A DNA stretch of 11,090 nt from Deltaproteobacteria bacterium (GTDB lineage: Bacteria > Myxococcota > XYA12-FULL-58-9 > JAUUZB01): assembly GCA_030590185.1 (NCBI GenBank), contig JAUUZB010000044.1:1-11090 (forward strand). Direction: 5' to 3'. The notes under the pieces were generated by a model. It was not told the origin of the DNA, searched no databases, and saw nothing but the letters and a program-made list of their open reading frames with translations. Positions 1 to 7,038 of the stretch are shown here, piece by piece. Each line of letters starts with the position of its first letter. Within the stretch, counting starts at the first letter, position 1. The position numbers were made by a program, and so were the translations under genes.

Positions 1-1
1 G

Positions 2-466
2 CGCGGCCAGATGTTCTGGGCGGTCGGGGTGGCGGTGGTGGTGATCGCGATTCACGCCACGCTGTTGCGGGCCTTTGCCTTTGTCTCCTTTGCGCCCCAG
101 ACCGCCATGGCACACGGCGTGCCGGTGCGCGCCATCGACGCGGTGCTGTTTTTGTCGATGGGACTGACGATCACCGTTGCCACCAAGACCATCGGCGCCA
201 TGCCGGTCTTCGCCTTCTCGGTGTTGCCGGCCGCCGCTGCCCTGCGCGCCTTCCACCAGACGCACTGGATTCTGCTCTCCGCCGCGTTGATCGGCGCGGC
301 CTCGGCCTTCCTCGGCTACTGGATCTCCTTTGCCTGGGATTTCCCCACCGGCGCCTGCACGGTGACCGTGGCGGCGCTGTTTCTCATCCCGGCGACGATC
401 ATTGGGGGATGGCCGGAATTCCGGCGACGGATCCACAGGGCAGTGAAGAGCAACCACGGGAAATAG
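2..466 (+). CDS. Metal ABC transporter permease, ABC-3 (ZnuB/MntB-like) family, C-terminal part
   Basis: This is the 3' end of an inner-membrane permease of the ABC-3 family, which moves divalent metals such as zinc or manganese together with an ATPase and a periplasmic binding protein. The reading frame is open to the left edge, so the N-terminal half lies outside the window; the ATG at 11 is an internal methionine. Visible features are several hydrophobic segments, the family-typical stretch 'AHGVPVRAIDAVLF' followed by a helix, a conserved 'GAMPVFAFSVLPAAAALRAF' segment (family: G-x-L-L-V-x-A-L-L-x-x-P-A), and a final membrane helix before a basic cytoplasmic tail. The metal specificity cannot be read from this part. 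Partner ATPase and binding-protein genes are presumably upstream, outside the window. Family assignment rests on pattern recognition and is fairly secure. Confidence 0.8.
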   Translation, partial: RGQMFWAVGVAVVVIAIHATLLRAFAFVSFAPQTAMAHGVPVRAIDAVLFLSMGLTITVATKTIGAMPVFAFSVLPAAAALRAFHQTHWILLSAALIGAASAFLGYWISFAWDFPTGACTVTVAALFLIPATIIGGWPEFRRRIHRAVKSNHGK

Positions 467-585
467 AACGTCGGCGCGGCGGCGGCACCGCAGTTGCAAC
501 CGCTGATCAGCGGACTCGGTGAGCCGGCGAACCCGCCACCTCCGCCACCGGCTCCGCCGACGCCGGATCTACCGGGGCAGCGAGG
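467..585. other. Convergent intergenic region with a short palindrome
   Basis: This 119-bp gap separates the ends of two convergent genes. It contains the perfect 14-bp palindrome CCGCTGATCAGCGG at 500-513, which could fold as a 5-bp stem with a GATC loop, and a pyrimidine-rich CCGCC/CCACC-type stretch at about 530-570. There is no T-tract after the palindrome on either strand, so a classical Rho-independent terminator is not shown. No coding sequence is supported here. Confidence 0.5.
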
Positions 586-1923
586 TCAACGCCTCTTGCG
601 CCGGCGCTCCCGCAACTCCGCGTTGATCGCCTCGAGTCGCCAGCCCAGATCGTCCTCGAGCCCGGCATCCCGTTTGATCGCCTCACGCATCATCTTGCGC
701 GCCTCGGGCAAGCGATCGAGGTCGCGCAGCGCCAGGCCGAGGTAGGCGTAGACCTGACCGGTCTGCCAGCCACCGTTGATCGCGGCTTGCAAGACTGTCA
801 CCGCCTCGTCATCAAAGTCGGCGCGATGGAGCCAGACGCCATAGGAGGCCTGACGTTGCAGCCGGTCCTCCGGGTCTTTTGACGACTCGACGAATTCGGC
901 GAAGATCCCCCGGCCCTCGTCGAGCCGGTCCTGACCGCGGTAGAGATCGAGCAGTTCCCAGAGCGCGTCCCAGTCGTCGCCCCGCGCCAGGCGCGTGAGC
1001 AGCGCATCCTCCTCTACGCGTTGGTGCTCAGCGAGGGCGTCGCGGTGCTCGTCGAGCACGGCGCTGGCATCGAGCCGCAGCCCCCGTTGACGGAGGCCAC
1101 GGGCCAGGCGCTCCGCGGTCACGGGATCCGCCGGTGTCTGGTCGAACCGCAGGCGCAGGGTGTTGAGCTCCTCCTGCTCCTTGAGCTCGTGGGCGCGCGC
1201 GTACGGGTCGGTGGTAAATCGGACGTTATCGAGCAGCGGCGCCCCCACCGCCAAGGCGAGACAAACCACCCCCAACAGGCCGGCCCACAACCAACGGCGG
1301 TGGGCGCTCTGGGAGCGCCAGTTCTTTTCCTCCTCGGTCTCCTCCTCGTCCTCGCCGTCGACCCCCGCCGCGGTCGACGGCTCGATGCTCACCACCCGCA
1401 GCTTGGAGATCAGATCCGCACCACTGCGGCCGTCGGCGCGCAACAGGATCATGACCTGGCCGAGAGCGCTCAGCCCGAGGAGCATCAACGCGAGGCTGAG
1501 CAACAACAGGGCGAGGCCCACGGGCACGGAGGTGGCGATGCCGAGACCGAGGAGGCTGCCGATCAGGGCCAATAGGAAGCCGCTGATATAGGCGATGAAC
1601 ACGACGCCACGCCCGAATAGCTCGCGGATCGCCAGCTCGATCAGGTCGGGATCGGATCCATCAACACCGATGAGACGCAGGCCGAATAGCCTGAGGCCGA
1701 GGGTTGAGCCGGTGGCCCAGGCCGGCAATACGTTCCAGACCAGAGCCAGGCCCGCCACGGTCCACAACGGCGCGGTGGATCCGGCGCGGGTGACGTGGAA
1801 CCAGAAACAAATCACGACGAGTGCCAGGACCACGACCCCGTCGACGAGCCCGGCCAGTAACCGCCTCAACACCGGGGCCGGCAACGGCCCACCACCTCCG
1901 GCCCGCTCGCTTTCGGCGCTCAT
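586..1923 (-). CDS. RDD family membrane protein with C-terminal TPR-like domain
   Basis: A 445-residue membrane protein. Residues about 18-178 match the RDD family: an Arg-Arg and Asp in the first helix (R20, R21, D28), the 'GSTLGLRLFGLRLIGVDG' loop near 72-89, long hydrophobic segments at about 106-127 and 133-160, and a closing D-L-x-x-K-L-R-V-V element (D170). A very acidic linker (about 190-200) follows, then another transmembrane helix (about 211-231), then a roughly 210-residue soluble alpha-helical region. Its clearest TPR-like unit is at 389-420 ('YLGLALRDLDRLPEARKMMR'), and the protein ends in a highly basic tail. The ATG at 1923 has a GGGAGG ribosome-binding sequence 10 nt upstream (1939-1934). 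RDD proteins are often called transporters or membrane-organising proteins, but no substrate can be inferred. It diverges from the transglutaminase-like gene. Confidence 0.78.
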   Translation of the reverse strand: MSAESERAGGGGPLPAPVLRRLLAGLVDGVVVLALVVICFWFHVTRAGSTAPLWTVAGLALVWNVLPAWATGSTLGLRLFGLRLIGVDGSDPDLIELAIRELFGRGVVFIAYISGFLLALIGSLLGLGIATSVPVGLALLLLSLALMLLGLSALGQVMILLRADGRSGADLISKLRVVSIEPSTAAGVDGEDEEETEEEKNWRSQSAHRRWLWAGLLGVVCLALAVGAPLLDNVRFTTDPYARAHELKEQEELNTLRLRFDQTPADPVTAERLARGLRQRGLRLDASAVLDEHRDALAEHQRVEEDALLTRLARGDDWDALWELLDLYRGQDRLDEGRGIFAEFVESSKDPEDRLQRQASYGVWLHRADFDDEAVTVLQAAINGGWQTGQVYAYLGLALRDLDRLPEARKMMREAIKRDAGLEDDLGWRLEAINAELRERRRKRR

Positions 1924-1974
1924 CCTGATTTGACCTCCCGCCGCAGATTTGGCTTGTCCCTATCAGAGGTCACG
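1924..1974. promoter_or_regulatory. Short divergent intergenic region carrying the start signals of two genes
   Basis: Only 51 bp separate the ATG of the RDD gene (1923, minus strand) from the preferred GTG of the transglutaminase-like gene (1975, plus strand). The interval holds both ribosome-binding sites: GGGAGG (1939-1934, minus) and AGAGG (1965-1969, plus). A TTGACC hexamer at 1930-1935 resembles a -35 box, but no convincing -10 box sits at the right distance. Promoters for both genes must overlap this interval or lie inside the neighbouring coding sequences. Confidence 0.35.
1965..1969 (+). promoter_or_regulatory. Ribosome-binding site that decides the start of the transglutaminase-like gene
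   Basis: AGAGG lies 5 nt before the GTG at 1975-1977. The longer in-frame alternatives, TTG at 1930 and TTG at 1954, have no comparable sequence upstream, and the 1930 codon sits inside the antisense region that carries the RDD gene's own ribosome-binding site. Confidence 0.5.
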
Positions 1975-3114
1975 GTGGAGTCTGAGGGGAAACAATCTCG
2001 TGGGCGGCGCAGGATCGCCGTCGCCCTGCTTGCGGTCGGGCTGGCATCTGGCTTTCTCCCCCAGGTGCGCGCGGCGGTAGCCTCTCCCTGGCGATTCCTG
2101 CTCACCCTGGGGAGTGAAGTCTCGTTGGCAAGGGCCGTGTTGCGGGTCGAAACGCCTCGAGACTACCGCTACGCCTTCAGCCCCCTGCAGCGCTATCTCG
2201 ACTATGAGCGCACCTTCATCGACTTCGACAGCGAGGCGATCACCGCCCTGGCCGACGAGATCGCCGAGGAGACGGCCTTCCGCATGCTCCTGGCCGCTGA
2301 TCGCAACGACGTGCGCGAGGCGGAGCTGGAGTTGTGGCGCCGGGGGGAGGAGGGTCAGATCATGCTCTGGGTAGCGGAGCTGCTGCGGGCCGAGCGCATC
2401 GTCTATACGCCGGAGTCCCTGCTCTCGCGCGCCTTTGATCCGGAGCTCCACGGGGGGGAGTTCTTCCACCTCGACTGCGATCTGATCACCCACTTCTTCG
2501 CGCACGTCGGCCTCCGCCTCGATCTCGACGTGCACCAGATGAACTCACCCCTGCACGCCTACGTCGCCTACGAACCGCCTAACCTACCGGCGTTCGCCGG
2601 CCGAGAGGTGCTCTACGTGGAGCCAACCTCCTTTCGCACCATCGAGCTGCGTGGCGGCGAGGTGCACCTCATGGGCCGGGTGCTCGACGACGACTTCTTC
2701 ATCGAGGTCGACTACCACCGCAGCGGCGAGGGCGGCGTCACCGCCAGCCGTGCGATCAGTGAGGCCGCCGGCTACTACCAACCAAGCACCAGCCGAGACG
2801 TTGAGGACTCGATCGCTAGCAACGTCCTCGCCGGCATGATGGCCATCGCCGAGGAGCAGCAGGATGAAGTTCTGCGCGCCCGGATCCGCGGGGAGCTGCG
2901 CGCTCGCCTCCCGGGGACCCGCCACCCGAATGTGGTTAACAACCTCTACCTGGCCTGCAGCCGTGACGCTGGCCGGGCTCTGGAGCGCGGTGATCGCGAG
3001 ACCGCCCTGGAGCTCGCCCAGGAGGCTCGGCGGGTGCGACTAGACTTTGCGCCGCTGATGCTGGATAGCCGGGCACCAGATCGGGAGCTGTTGCGACAGC
3101 TGGGGGAGGAGTGA
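1975..3114 (+). CDS. Exported or membrane-anchored protein with transglutaminase-like Cys-His-Glu triad
   Basis: A 379-residue protein when started at the GTG at 1975. The N-terminus is basic ('SRGRRR') followed by a hydrophobic segment ('IAVALLAVGLASGFLPQV'), so it is probably exported or anchored. I do not recognise a named family at first sight, but the middle has the order of catalytic residues expected of the transglutaminase/papain-like superfamily: Cys168 in 'FFHLDCDLITHFFAHVG', His194 in 'SPLHAYVAY' and Glu216 in 'LYVEPTSF', separated by 26 and 22 residues. In that superfamily a Cys at a helix start is followed by a His and an Asp/Glu on strands. The C-terminal 70 residues are helical and TPR-like. 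It probably acts in the periplasm as a hydrolase or peptide-modifying enzyme; the substrate is unknown. The alpha/beta hydrolase gene follows after 37 bp, likely in the same transcript. Confidence 0.6.
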   Translation: MESEGKQSRGRRRIAVALLAVGLASGFLPQVRAAVASPWRFLLTLGSEVSLARAVLRVETPRDYRYAFSPLQRYLDYERTFIDFDSEAITALADEIAEETAFRMLLAADRNDVREAELELWRRGEEGQIMLWVAELLRAERIVYTPESLLSRAFDPELHGGEFFHLDCDLITHFFAHVGLRLDLDVHQMNSPLHAYVAYEPPNLPAFAGREVLYVEPTSFRTIELRGGEVHLMGRVLDDDFFIEVDYHRSGEGGVTASRAISEAAGYYQPSTSRDVEDSIASNVLAGMMAIAEEQQDEVLRARIRGELRARLPGTRHPNVVNNLYLACSRDAGRALERGDRETALELAQEARRVRLDFAPLMLDSRAPDRELLRQLGEE

Positions 3115-3138
3115 TCGAAATGGTGCGTCGATATCTTC

Positions 3139-3144
3139 AGGGAG
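3139..3144 (+). promoter_or_regulatory. Ribosome-binding site upstream of the alpha/beta hydrolase
   Basis: AGGGAG ends 7 nt before the TTG at 3152 and 13 nt before the ATG at 3158. The spacing favours the rare TTG start; initiation at the ATG would need an unusually long spacer. The two choices differ by only two residues. Confidence 0.45.
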
Positions 3145-3151
3145 TGCGAAG

Positions 3152-3973
3152 TTGACCATGGGCCACGTGGGACCGGAGCTCGCCTATGACTGGCGGCCAG
3201 GTGAGGAGCCGGCCCTGGTATTCCTCCACGGCCTCGGCTGCGACAACAACGGCTTTGCCGCCGCCCTCGAGGCGGAGCCCCTGCGACCATTCGCGCTGCT
3301 CCGTCCCGATCTCGTCGGCCACGGCGCGACCCCAACGCCGCCCGGGTTTGGCTTCGGGCTCGCGGACCAGGCGCGGTCGGTGCGGGAGCTGGCCCTTCGC
3401 CTCGGCATCGAGCGCTTGGCGATCGTCAGCCACAGCCTGGGCGGCGCGGTGGGCATCCTGCTCGCCGAGAGCTGGCCCGGGGAGGTCCTGGCCTTCGCCA
3501 ACGCGGTGGGTAACTTGGTGTCGGCCGACTGCTTCTTCAGCCGCCGCTTCCTCGACATGGGGGAGCGGACCTTTACCGACCAGGGTTTCCCCCGCTTCCA
3601 GCGCGAGGTCACCCGACGCGATGCCCGCACCGGCCGACCGCCCTCGAGCTTTCCCAATGCGCTGCTGCGCACCTCGGCCCGGGCGGTGTTCGAGAGCAGC
3701 CGCGACCTCGTGCGCCTCTCGGACGAAGACGACCTGCTCGGCCGCTTCTGCGCCCTACCCTGCGCTAAGCTCTATCTCCAGGACGAGGACAATCCCCTCG
3801 CCCCCGGCCTCGGCGAGGCACTGGCCGCCGCCAGCATCCCGATCACCATCATCTCGAACAGCGGCCACGGCCTGATGGAGGACAACCCCGGGGCCTTCTA
3901 CGCCGCCGTCGGTGCGCTGGTCAGCTTGGCGGTCGGGCGGGCGCGGGCAACGCCCGACGCAGTTTCTCGATGA
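3152..3973 (+). CDS. Alpha/beta hydrolase fold protein
   Basis: A 273-residue (TTG start) or 271-residue (ATG at 3158) soluble hydrolase of the alpha/beta fold, the class that includes esterases, lipases and C-C hydrolases. Numbered from the ATG, it shows the oxyanion-hole strand 'LVFLHGLG', the nucleophile elbow 'VSHSLGG' with Ser93, an acidic candidate in 'LYLQDEDNP' (Asp209 or Asp211), and the catalytic His237 in 'NSGHGLMEDNP'. The first glycine of the usual G-x-S-x-G elbow is a serine, a tolerated variant. No signal peptide is visible. It follows the transglutaminase-like gene by 37 bp and is probably co-transcribed. Its last 53 bp overlap the end of rpoH on the other strand; the catalytic core is complete before the overlap. 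The substrate cannot be inferred. Confidence 0.82.
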   Translation: MTMGHVGPELAYDWRPGEEPALVFLHGLGCDNNGFAAALEAEPLRPFALLRPDLVGHGATPTPPGFGFGLADQARSVRELALRLGIERLAIVSHSLGGAVGILLAESWPGEVLAFANAVGNLVSADCFFSRRFLDMGERTFTDQGFPRFQREVTRRDARTGRPPSSFPNALLRTSARAVFESSRDLVRLSDEDDLLGRFCALPCAKLYLQDEDNPLAPGLGEALAAASIPITIISNSGHGLMEDNPGAFYAAVGALVSLAVGRARATPDAVSR

Positions 3974-4772
3974 CTCGTGTCTCGATTTGCTGCACGCGCT
4001 GACGGGTCAGGCCGAGCTCGTCGCCGATCACGGCCAGGGTCGGAGGGTCGGTGGCCAGCAACCGGCGGTCGAGCACCAATTGCTCCCGCTCATTGAGCTG
4101 CCCGCGGGCGATGGTGAGAGCGTCGGTCAGGTGGCGGCGTTCCTCCCGGCTCGCGGCGCCGAGCTCCGGGTCGGCGGCGGGCGGCGCCTCGAGCTGATCG
4201 AGGAAGGTGGTGCCCTCCTCGGCGAGCGGCGCATCCAGCGAGTAGTCGCGACCGGCGAGGCGGACCTCCATGTCGGAGACCTCACTCTCGTCGACGCCTA
4301 GGCGGGCGGCGAGCTCCGCGGCGTTCACCTCGCCGTGGGCGTCCTGCTCGGCCCGGGAACGCGCCGAGCGCAGGCCGAAGAACAGACGGCGAGCAGCGTG
4401 GCCGGCCCCGATCTTGACCAGGGACCAGGAGCGCAGCACGAAGGCCTTGATCTCCGCTCGGATCCACCAGACCGCGTAGGTGATCAGGCGATAACCCCGG
4501 CGCGGGTCGAAGCGCTTGACCGCCTGCATCAAGCCGACGTTGCCCTCCTGAACCAGGTCGAGGAGCTTGAAGCCGTAGCCCGTGTACTCTCGCGCCACGC
4601 TCAACACGAAACGCAGATTCGAGACGACCAGGCGGTGGGCGGCCTCGATGTCGCCATGGTCCCGAAAGGCCAAGGCCAGGTCGCGCTCCTCCTCTCGGCT
4701 GAGCAGGGGGAATGCCTCCGCCTCCCGCAGATAGCGGGTCAGAGCGCGATCCTGGAGGACGAGGGCAGCCAT
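3921..4772 (-). CDS. rpoH: RNA polymerase sigma-32 family heat-shock sigma factor
   Basis: A 283-residue sigma-70 family factor, close to the 284 residues of E. coli RpoH. Region 1.2 is at about 10-45 ('YLREAEAFPLLSREEERDLA'), region 2 at 49-117 ('DLVQEGNVGLMQAVKRFDP' and 'YAVWWIRAEIKAFVLRSW', for core binding and -10 recognition). The RpoH box typical of sigma-32 is at about 128-136 ('RRLFFGLRS'). Region 4 with its helix-turn-helix ends at about 275 ('LTRQRVQQIETRVIEKLRRA'). It directs transcription of heat-shock genes in the cytoplasm. The ATG at 4772 is chosen because the protein then begins like other RpoH proteins; a start at 4928 would add 52 Pro/Arg-rich residues and overlap the upstream gene. 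No good Shine-Dalgarno sequence precedes 4772. It lies 50 bp after the phosphoesterase gene and is probably the last gene of that operon. Confidence 0.9.
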   Translation of the reverse strand: MAALVLQDRALTRYLREAEAFPLLSREEERDLALAFRDHGDIEAAHRLVVSNLRFVLSVAREYTGYGFKLLDLVQEGNVGLMQAVKRFDPRRGYRLITYAVWWIRAEIKAFVLRSWSLVKIGAGHAARRLFFGLRSARSRAEQDAHGEVNAAELAARLGVDESEVSDMEVRLAGRDYSLDAPLAEEGTTFLDQLEAPPAADPELGAASREERRHLTDALTIARGQLNEREQLVLDRRLLATDPPTLAVIGDELGLTRQRVQQIETRVIEKLRRALPAPARPPS

Positions 4773-4822
4773 CGAGGGCCGGCTATTTGGCACGTCGGGG
4801 ACCGATGCGCAAGGCTCGGCCC

Positions 4823-6379
4823 CTAGCCGTCGTCCGGCGTTGGCTCCGCCTCGGCCAGTGCCACCGAGGGCGAACGGTTGTCGTCGAGCAGGATCACCGG
4901 CAAAGGCTGGTCGCGGCCCGGACTCCAATGGAGCAGCTCCCCCTTCGTGCCCCGGACTCGCAGAAAGGTGTACTGCACCCGCTCACGGGGGAGCAGCACG
5001 TGGTGCGAGAAGACCCCGATCCAGGTGCCGGTGTTGTAGTACCAGGCTGGCGCCTCCGAGGGTCGGGACAACCGCACCACCGTCTCATCGTGGGTGTGAC
5101 CGAAGGTGACGATCGGGACGTTGAGGATTCGCTTGATCCGTTGCGCCGCCACCCGCAACGGTCCTGGGGCTGGCTCGGAGGGAGAGCGCAGCAGGACGGC
5201 GAGGACCGTGCCGGCCGCGGCACCCAGCGCTAGAAAATTGAGCGCCACGAACAACCCGGCCTTGAGACCAAAACCGGCCTGAATCTCGAGGATCGCCACC
5301 GACCCCACCTGCCAGAGCCCGACCGACAGCAACGCGATCAACATCGCCACGCTCAGGGTCTTGACCACCTGCCGACCGAGGGACCAGACCGCCTGCAACA
5401 AGCCGAAGCGGACCTGCTTGAGCTCGTCGATCTGGCCGAGGTCATCTCCGAGTCCAGATTCCTCGGCCAGGGCAGCGACCGCCTCCCGGTGGCGCTCCCT
5501 CACGTCCACCCGGCGGGGCTCCACCGACTCGGAGAGCCGACGCAGCACCTGGAACGCGAATGGCAGGTGACTCACCAACACGCTCAACAGCAGGCGCGGC
5601 TGATTCAGCAACAGCCAGCGCATGTAGCGCAGGTTGGCCCGGCTGTTGGGCACCACGAAGGTGATGTTGCCGAAGCCGTTGTAGAGGTAGCGTTGGAAGA
5701 AGTTACCGAGGGGCATGTCGTGGCGACCTACGTAGGCCGCCGCGGCCTCGTCCGCCATGCCGCGCCGCAAGGGGAAGCGAAAGGCATTCTCCGGATCGTA
5801 CTGACAACCGTGCTCGATCCAGATCCTGCCCGGCTCGTGGTAGAACCAGGATCGCGCCTCAAACCTCTCGAGGGCGTCGGCCCGGTCCTCTCCGAGCTCA
5901 ACGGCGAGTGCCCGGCTCAGCTCCCCGTACACCTCGGTCCACTGTATGCCGATGTCGTGGTTGCCAGGCAGGAGGACCAACCGATGACCGGCGGCCAGGA
6001 TCTCCGCGAGGCCGCACACGAATTCGGGGTGCCCGGCGAGCACCGCACGCAGGATGCGCGCCGCCGCCGCGGGCGAGTCGGAGGTGCCGTCCTCCGCCGG
6101 ACCCATCAGGGTCGAGAAGCGCAGGGGCTCCGACTCGGCACGCAACAGGTCGACGCAATCGCCGTTGAGAACCAGAACCAGGCCGCGGCCAGACTCCTCA
6201 GCCTCGGCGCACAGAAACCGGCAGAAACGACAGAAGTCGGCGTCGAAAAAGAAGGCCTCGAGACAGTGGTATCGCCCGCTCTCCGGGTTGCGACCCCGGC
6301 CGAGGTGCAGATCGCTCACCACATAAATATCCGGCTCGGCGGTATCGTCGGCCGTAGGCGGATGTCCGGGGTTACTCAC
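4823..6379 (-). CDS. Calcineurin-like metallophosphoesterase with a membrane insertion
   Basis: A 518-residue predicted dimetal phosphoesterase. All family motifs are present: D23-x-H25 in 'VVSDLHLGRG', G73-D74 in 'LNGDCVD', the 'PGNHD' motif at 138-142, H190-G191 in 'WIEHGCQYDP', and 'GHTHDE' at 427-432. The last two motifs are separated by about 236 residues, compared with a few tens in simple members. That insertion holds an amphipathic region and two transmembrane helices at about 340-365 and 374-397. The protein is therefore probably anchored in the inner membrane with the active site on one face. The GTG at 6379 overlaps the DUF502 stop by 4 bp (GTGA), pointing to coupled translation; an ATG at 6448 is open but would overlap DUF502 by about 70 bp. 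The substrate is unknown: nucleotide, lipid-linked or protein phosphates are all possible. Confidence 0.85.
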   Translation of the reverse strand: MSNPGHPPTADDTAEPDIYVVSDLHLGRGRNPESGRYHCLEAFFFDADFCRFCRFLCAEAEESGRGLVLVLNGDCVDLLRAESEPLRFSTLMGPAEDGTSDSPAAAARILRAVLAGHPEFVCGLAEILAAGHRLVLLPGNHDIGIQWTEVYGELSRALAVELGEDRADALERFEARSWFYHEPGRIWIEHGCQYDPENAFRFPLRRGMADEAAAAYVGRHDMPLGNFFQRYLYNGFGNITFVVPNSRANLRYMRWLLLNQPRLLLSVLVSHLPFAFQVLRRLSESVEPRRVDVRERHREAVAALAEESGLGDDLGQIDELKQVRFGLLQAVWSLGRQVVKTLSVAMLIALLSVGLWQVGSVAILEIQAGFGLKAGLFVALNFLALGAAAGTVLAVLLRSPSEPAPGPLRVAAQRIKRILNVPIVTFGHTHDETVVRLSRPSEAPAWYYNTGTWIGVFSHHVLLPRERVQYTFLRVRGTKGELLHWSPGRDQPLPVILLDDNRSPSVALAEAEPTPDDG

Positions 6380-7002
6380 GGCGACTCGACGGGTTGGGCG
6401 CCCGAATCTCGGAACGCCGCGATCAACTTCCCAGAGCCGGCGCCGCAAGAGATGATCGAGCGCATGGTCTCGTCCACCTCAACCTCGATGGGATGCACGC
6501 GGTCCCCGGGCAGGTGGTAGATCTGCCCCGAGGTAGGGTTGGGGCCAGTTGGCACAAAGACGGTAAACGTACCGTCGGGATGCTCGTCGGTGACAAAGGC
6601 AGTTGCCAGGGTTGGGCTCGCGAACAGTTGCACCAAGGCCACCGAGGAGAACGGTGATTTCTTACGACCGAGGAACTGGGCGACCGTCTCCTTGACGATG
6701 TTGTAGCCCGGCGCGATGGCCAGCACCTTGTCCTCGAGCTTGTGATGGATGAAGCGGCCAACGCCGGTGCGCACCATCAAGCCGACGACGAAGCACAGCA
6801 ACGCCAAGCCGCCGATCACTCCGAGGTCGGCGACCAGCTCGCGTACGTTCGACTTGGCCATGACCAGGTCGCTCAGGGGTTGAATGGCGGCGGTCGCCTT
6901 TTGATAGAGCCAGTTGAAGACCGCCGCGATGATGGTGACCGGCAGGATGACCACCACGCCGCCGAGGAGCGTCGTCTTGAGAAAGGACTTGATCCGCTTC
7001 AC
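6376..7002 (-). CDS. DUF502 family membrane protein
   Basis: A 208-residue protein that matches the DUF502 family. It has a basic start ('MKRIKSFLKTTLLGGVVVIL'), a first membrane helix at about 9-33, a second at about 60-80 ('LGVIGGLALLCFVVGLMV'), and the conserved stretch 'PGYNIVKETVAQFLG' shortly after it. This is followed by a soluble beta-rich region with 'VFVPTGPNPTSGQI', another family hallmark. The biochemical role of the family is not established. The GTG start has a clear AGGAG (7014-7010) with 7-nt spacing. It lies 36 bp after the 817-residue membrane protein gene and overlaps the phosphoesterase start by 4 bp, so its product probably works in the same membrane context. Confidence 0.88.
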   Translation of the reverse strand: MKRIKSFLKTTLLGGVVVILPVTIIAAVFNWLYQKATAAIQPLSDLVMAKSNVRELVADLGVIGGLALLCFVVGLMVRTGVGRFIHHKLEDKVLAIAPGYNIVKETVAQFLGRKKSPFSSVALVQLFASPTLATAFVTDEHPDGTFTVFVPTGPNPTSGQIYHLPGDRVHPIEVEVDETMRSIISCGAGSGKLIAAFRDSGAQPVESP

Positions 7003-7038
7003 GCCGTGTCTCCTGTGTCCGACCGGTGTCTTGGGTGC

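Noticed and set aside
494..745. Small plus-strand frame with a proline run after the permease gene
   Set aside because: Pro/Arg/Ser-rich composition, no ribosome-binding site, and it overlaps the 3' end of the RDD gene.
4773..4928. N-terminal extension of rpoH to an upstream start at 4928
   Set aside because: It would add 52 Pro/Gly/Arg-rich residues not found in sigma-32 proteins and overlap the phosphoesterase gene by about 100 bp.
6380..6448. Upstream ATG (6448) for the phosphoesterase
   Set aside because: The added residues are encoded antiparallel to nothing conserved and fully overlap the DUF502 C-terminus in another frame; the GTGA overlap is the more natural junction.
5489..6520. 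Long plus-strand reading frame (343 codons) opposite the phosphoesterase gene
   Set aside because: It is antisense to a gene with all five metallophosphoesterase motifs. Its product is compositionally odd with no recognisable domain, as expected for mirror frames in GC-rich DNA.
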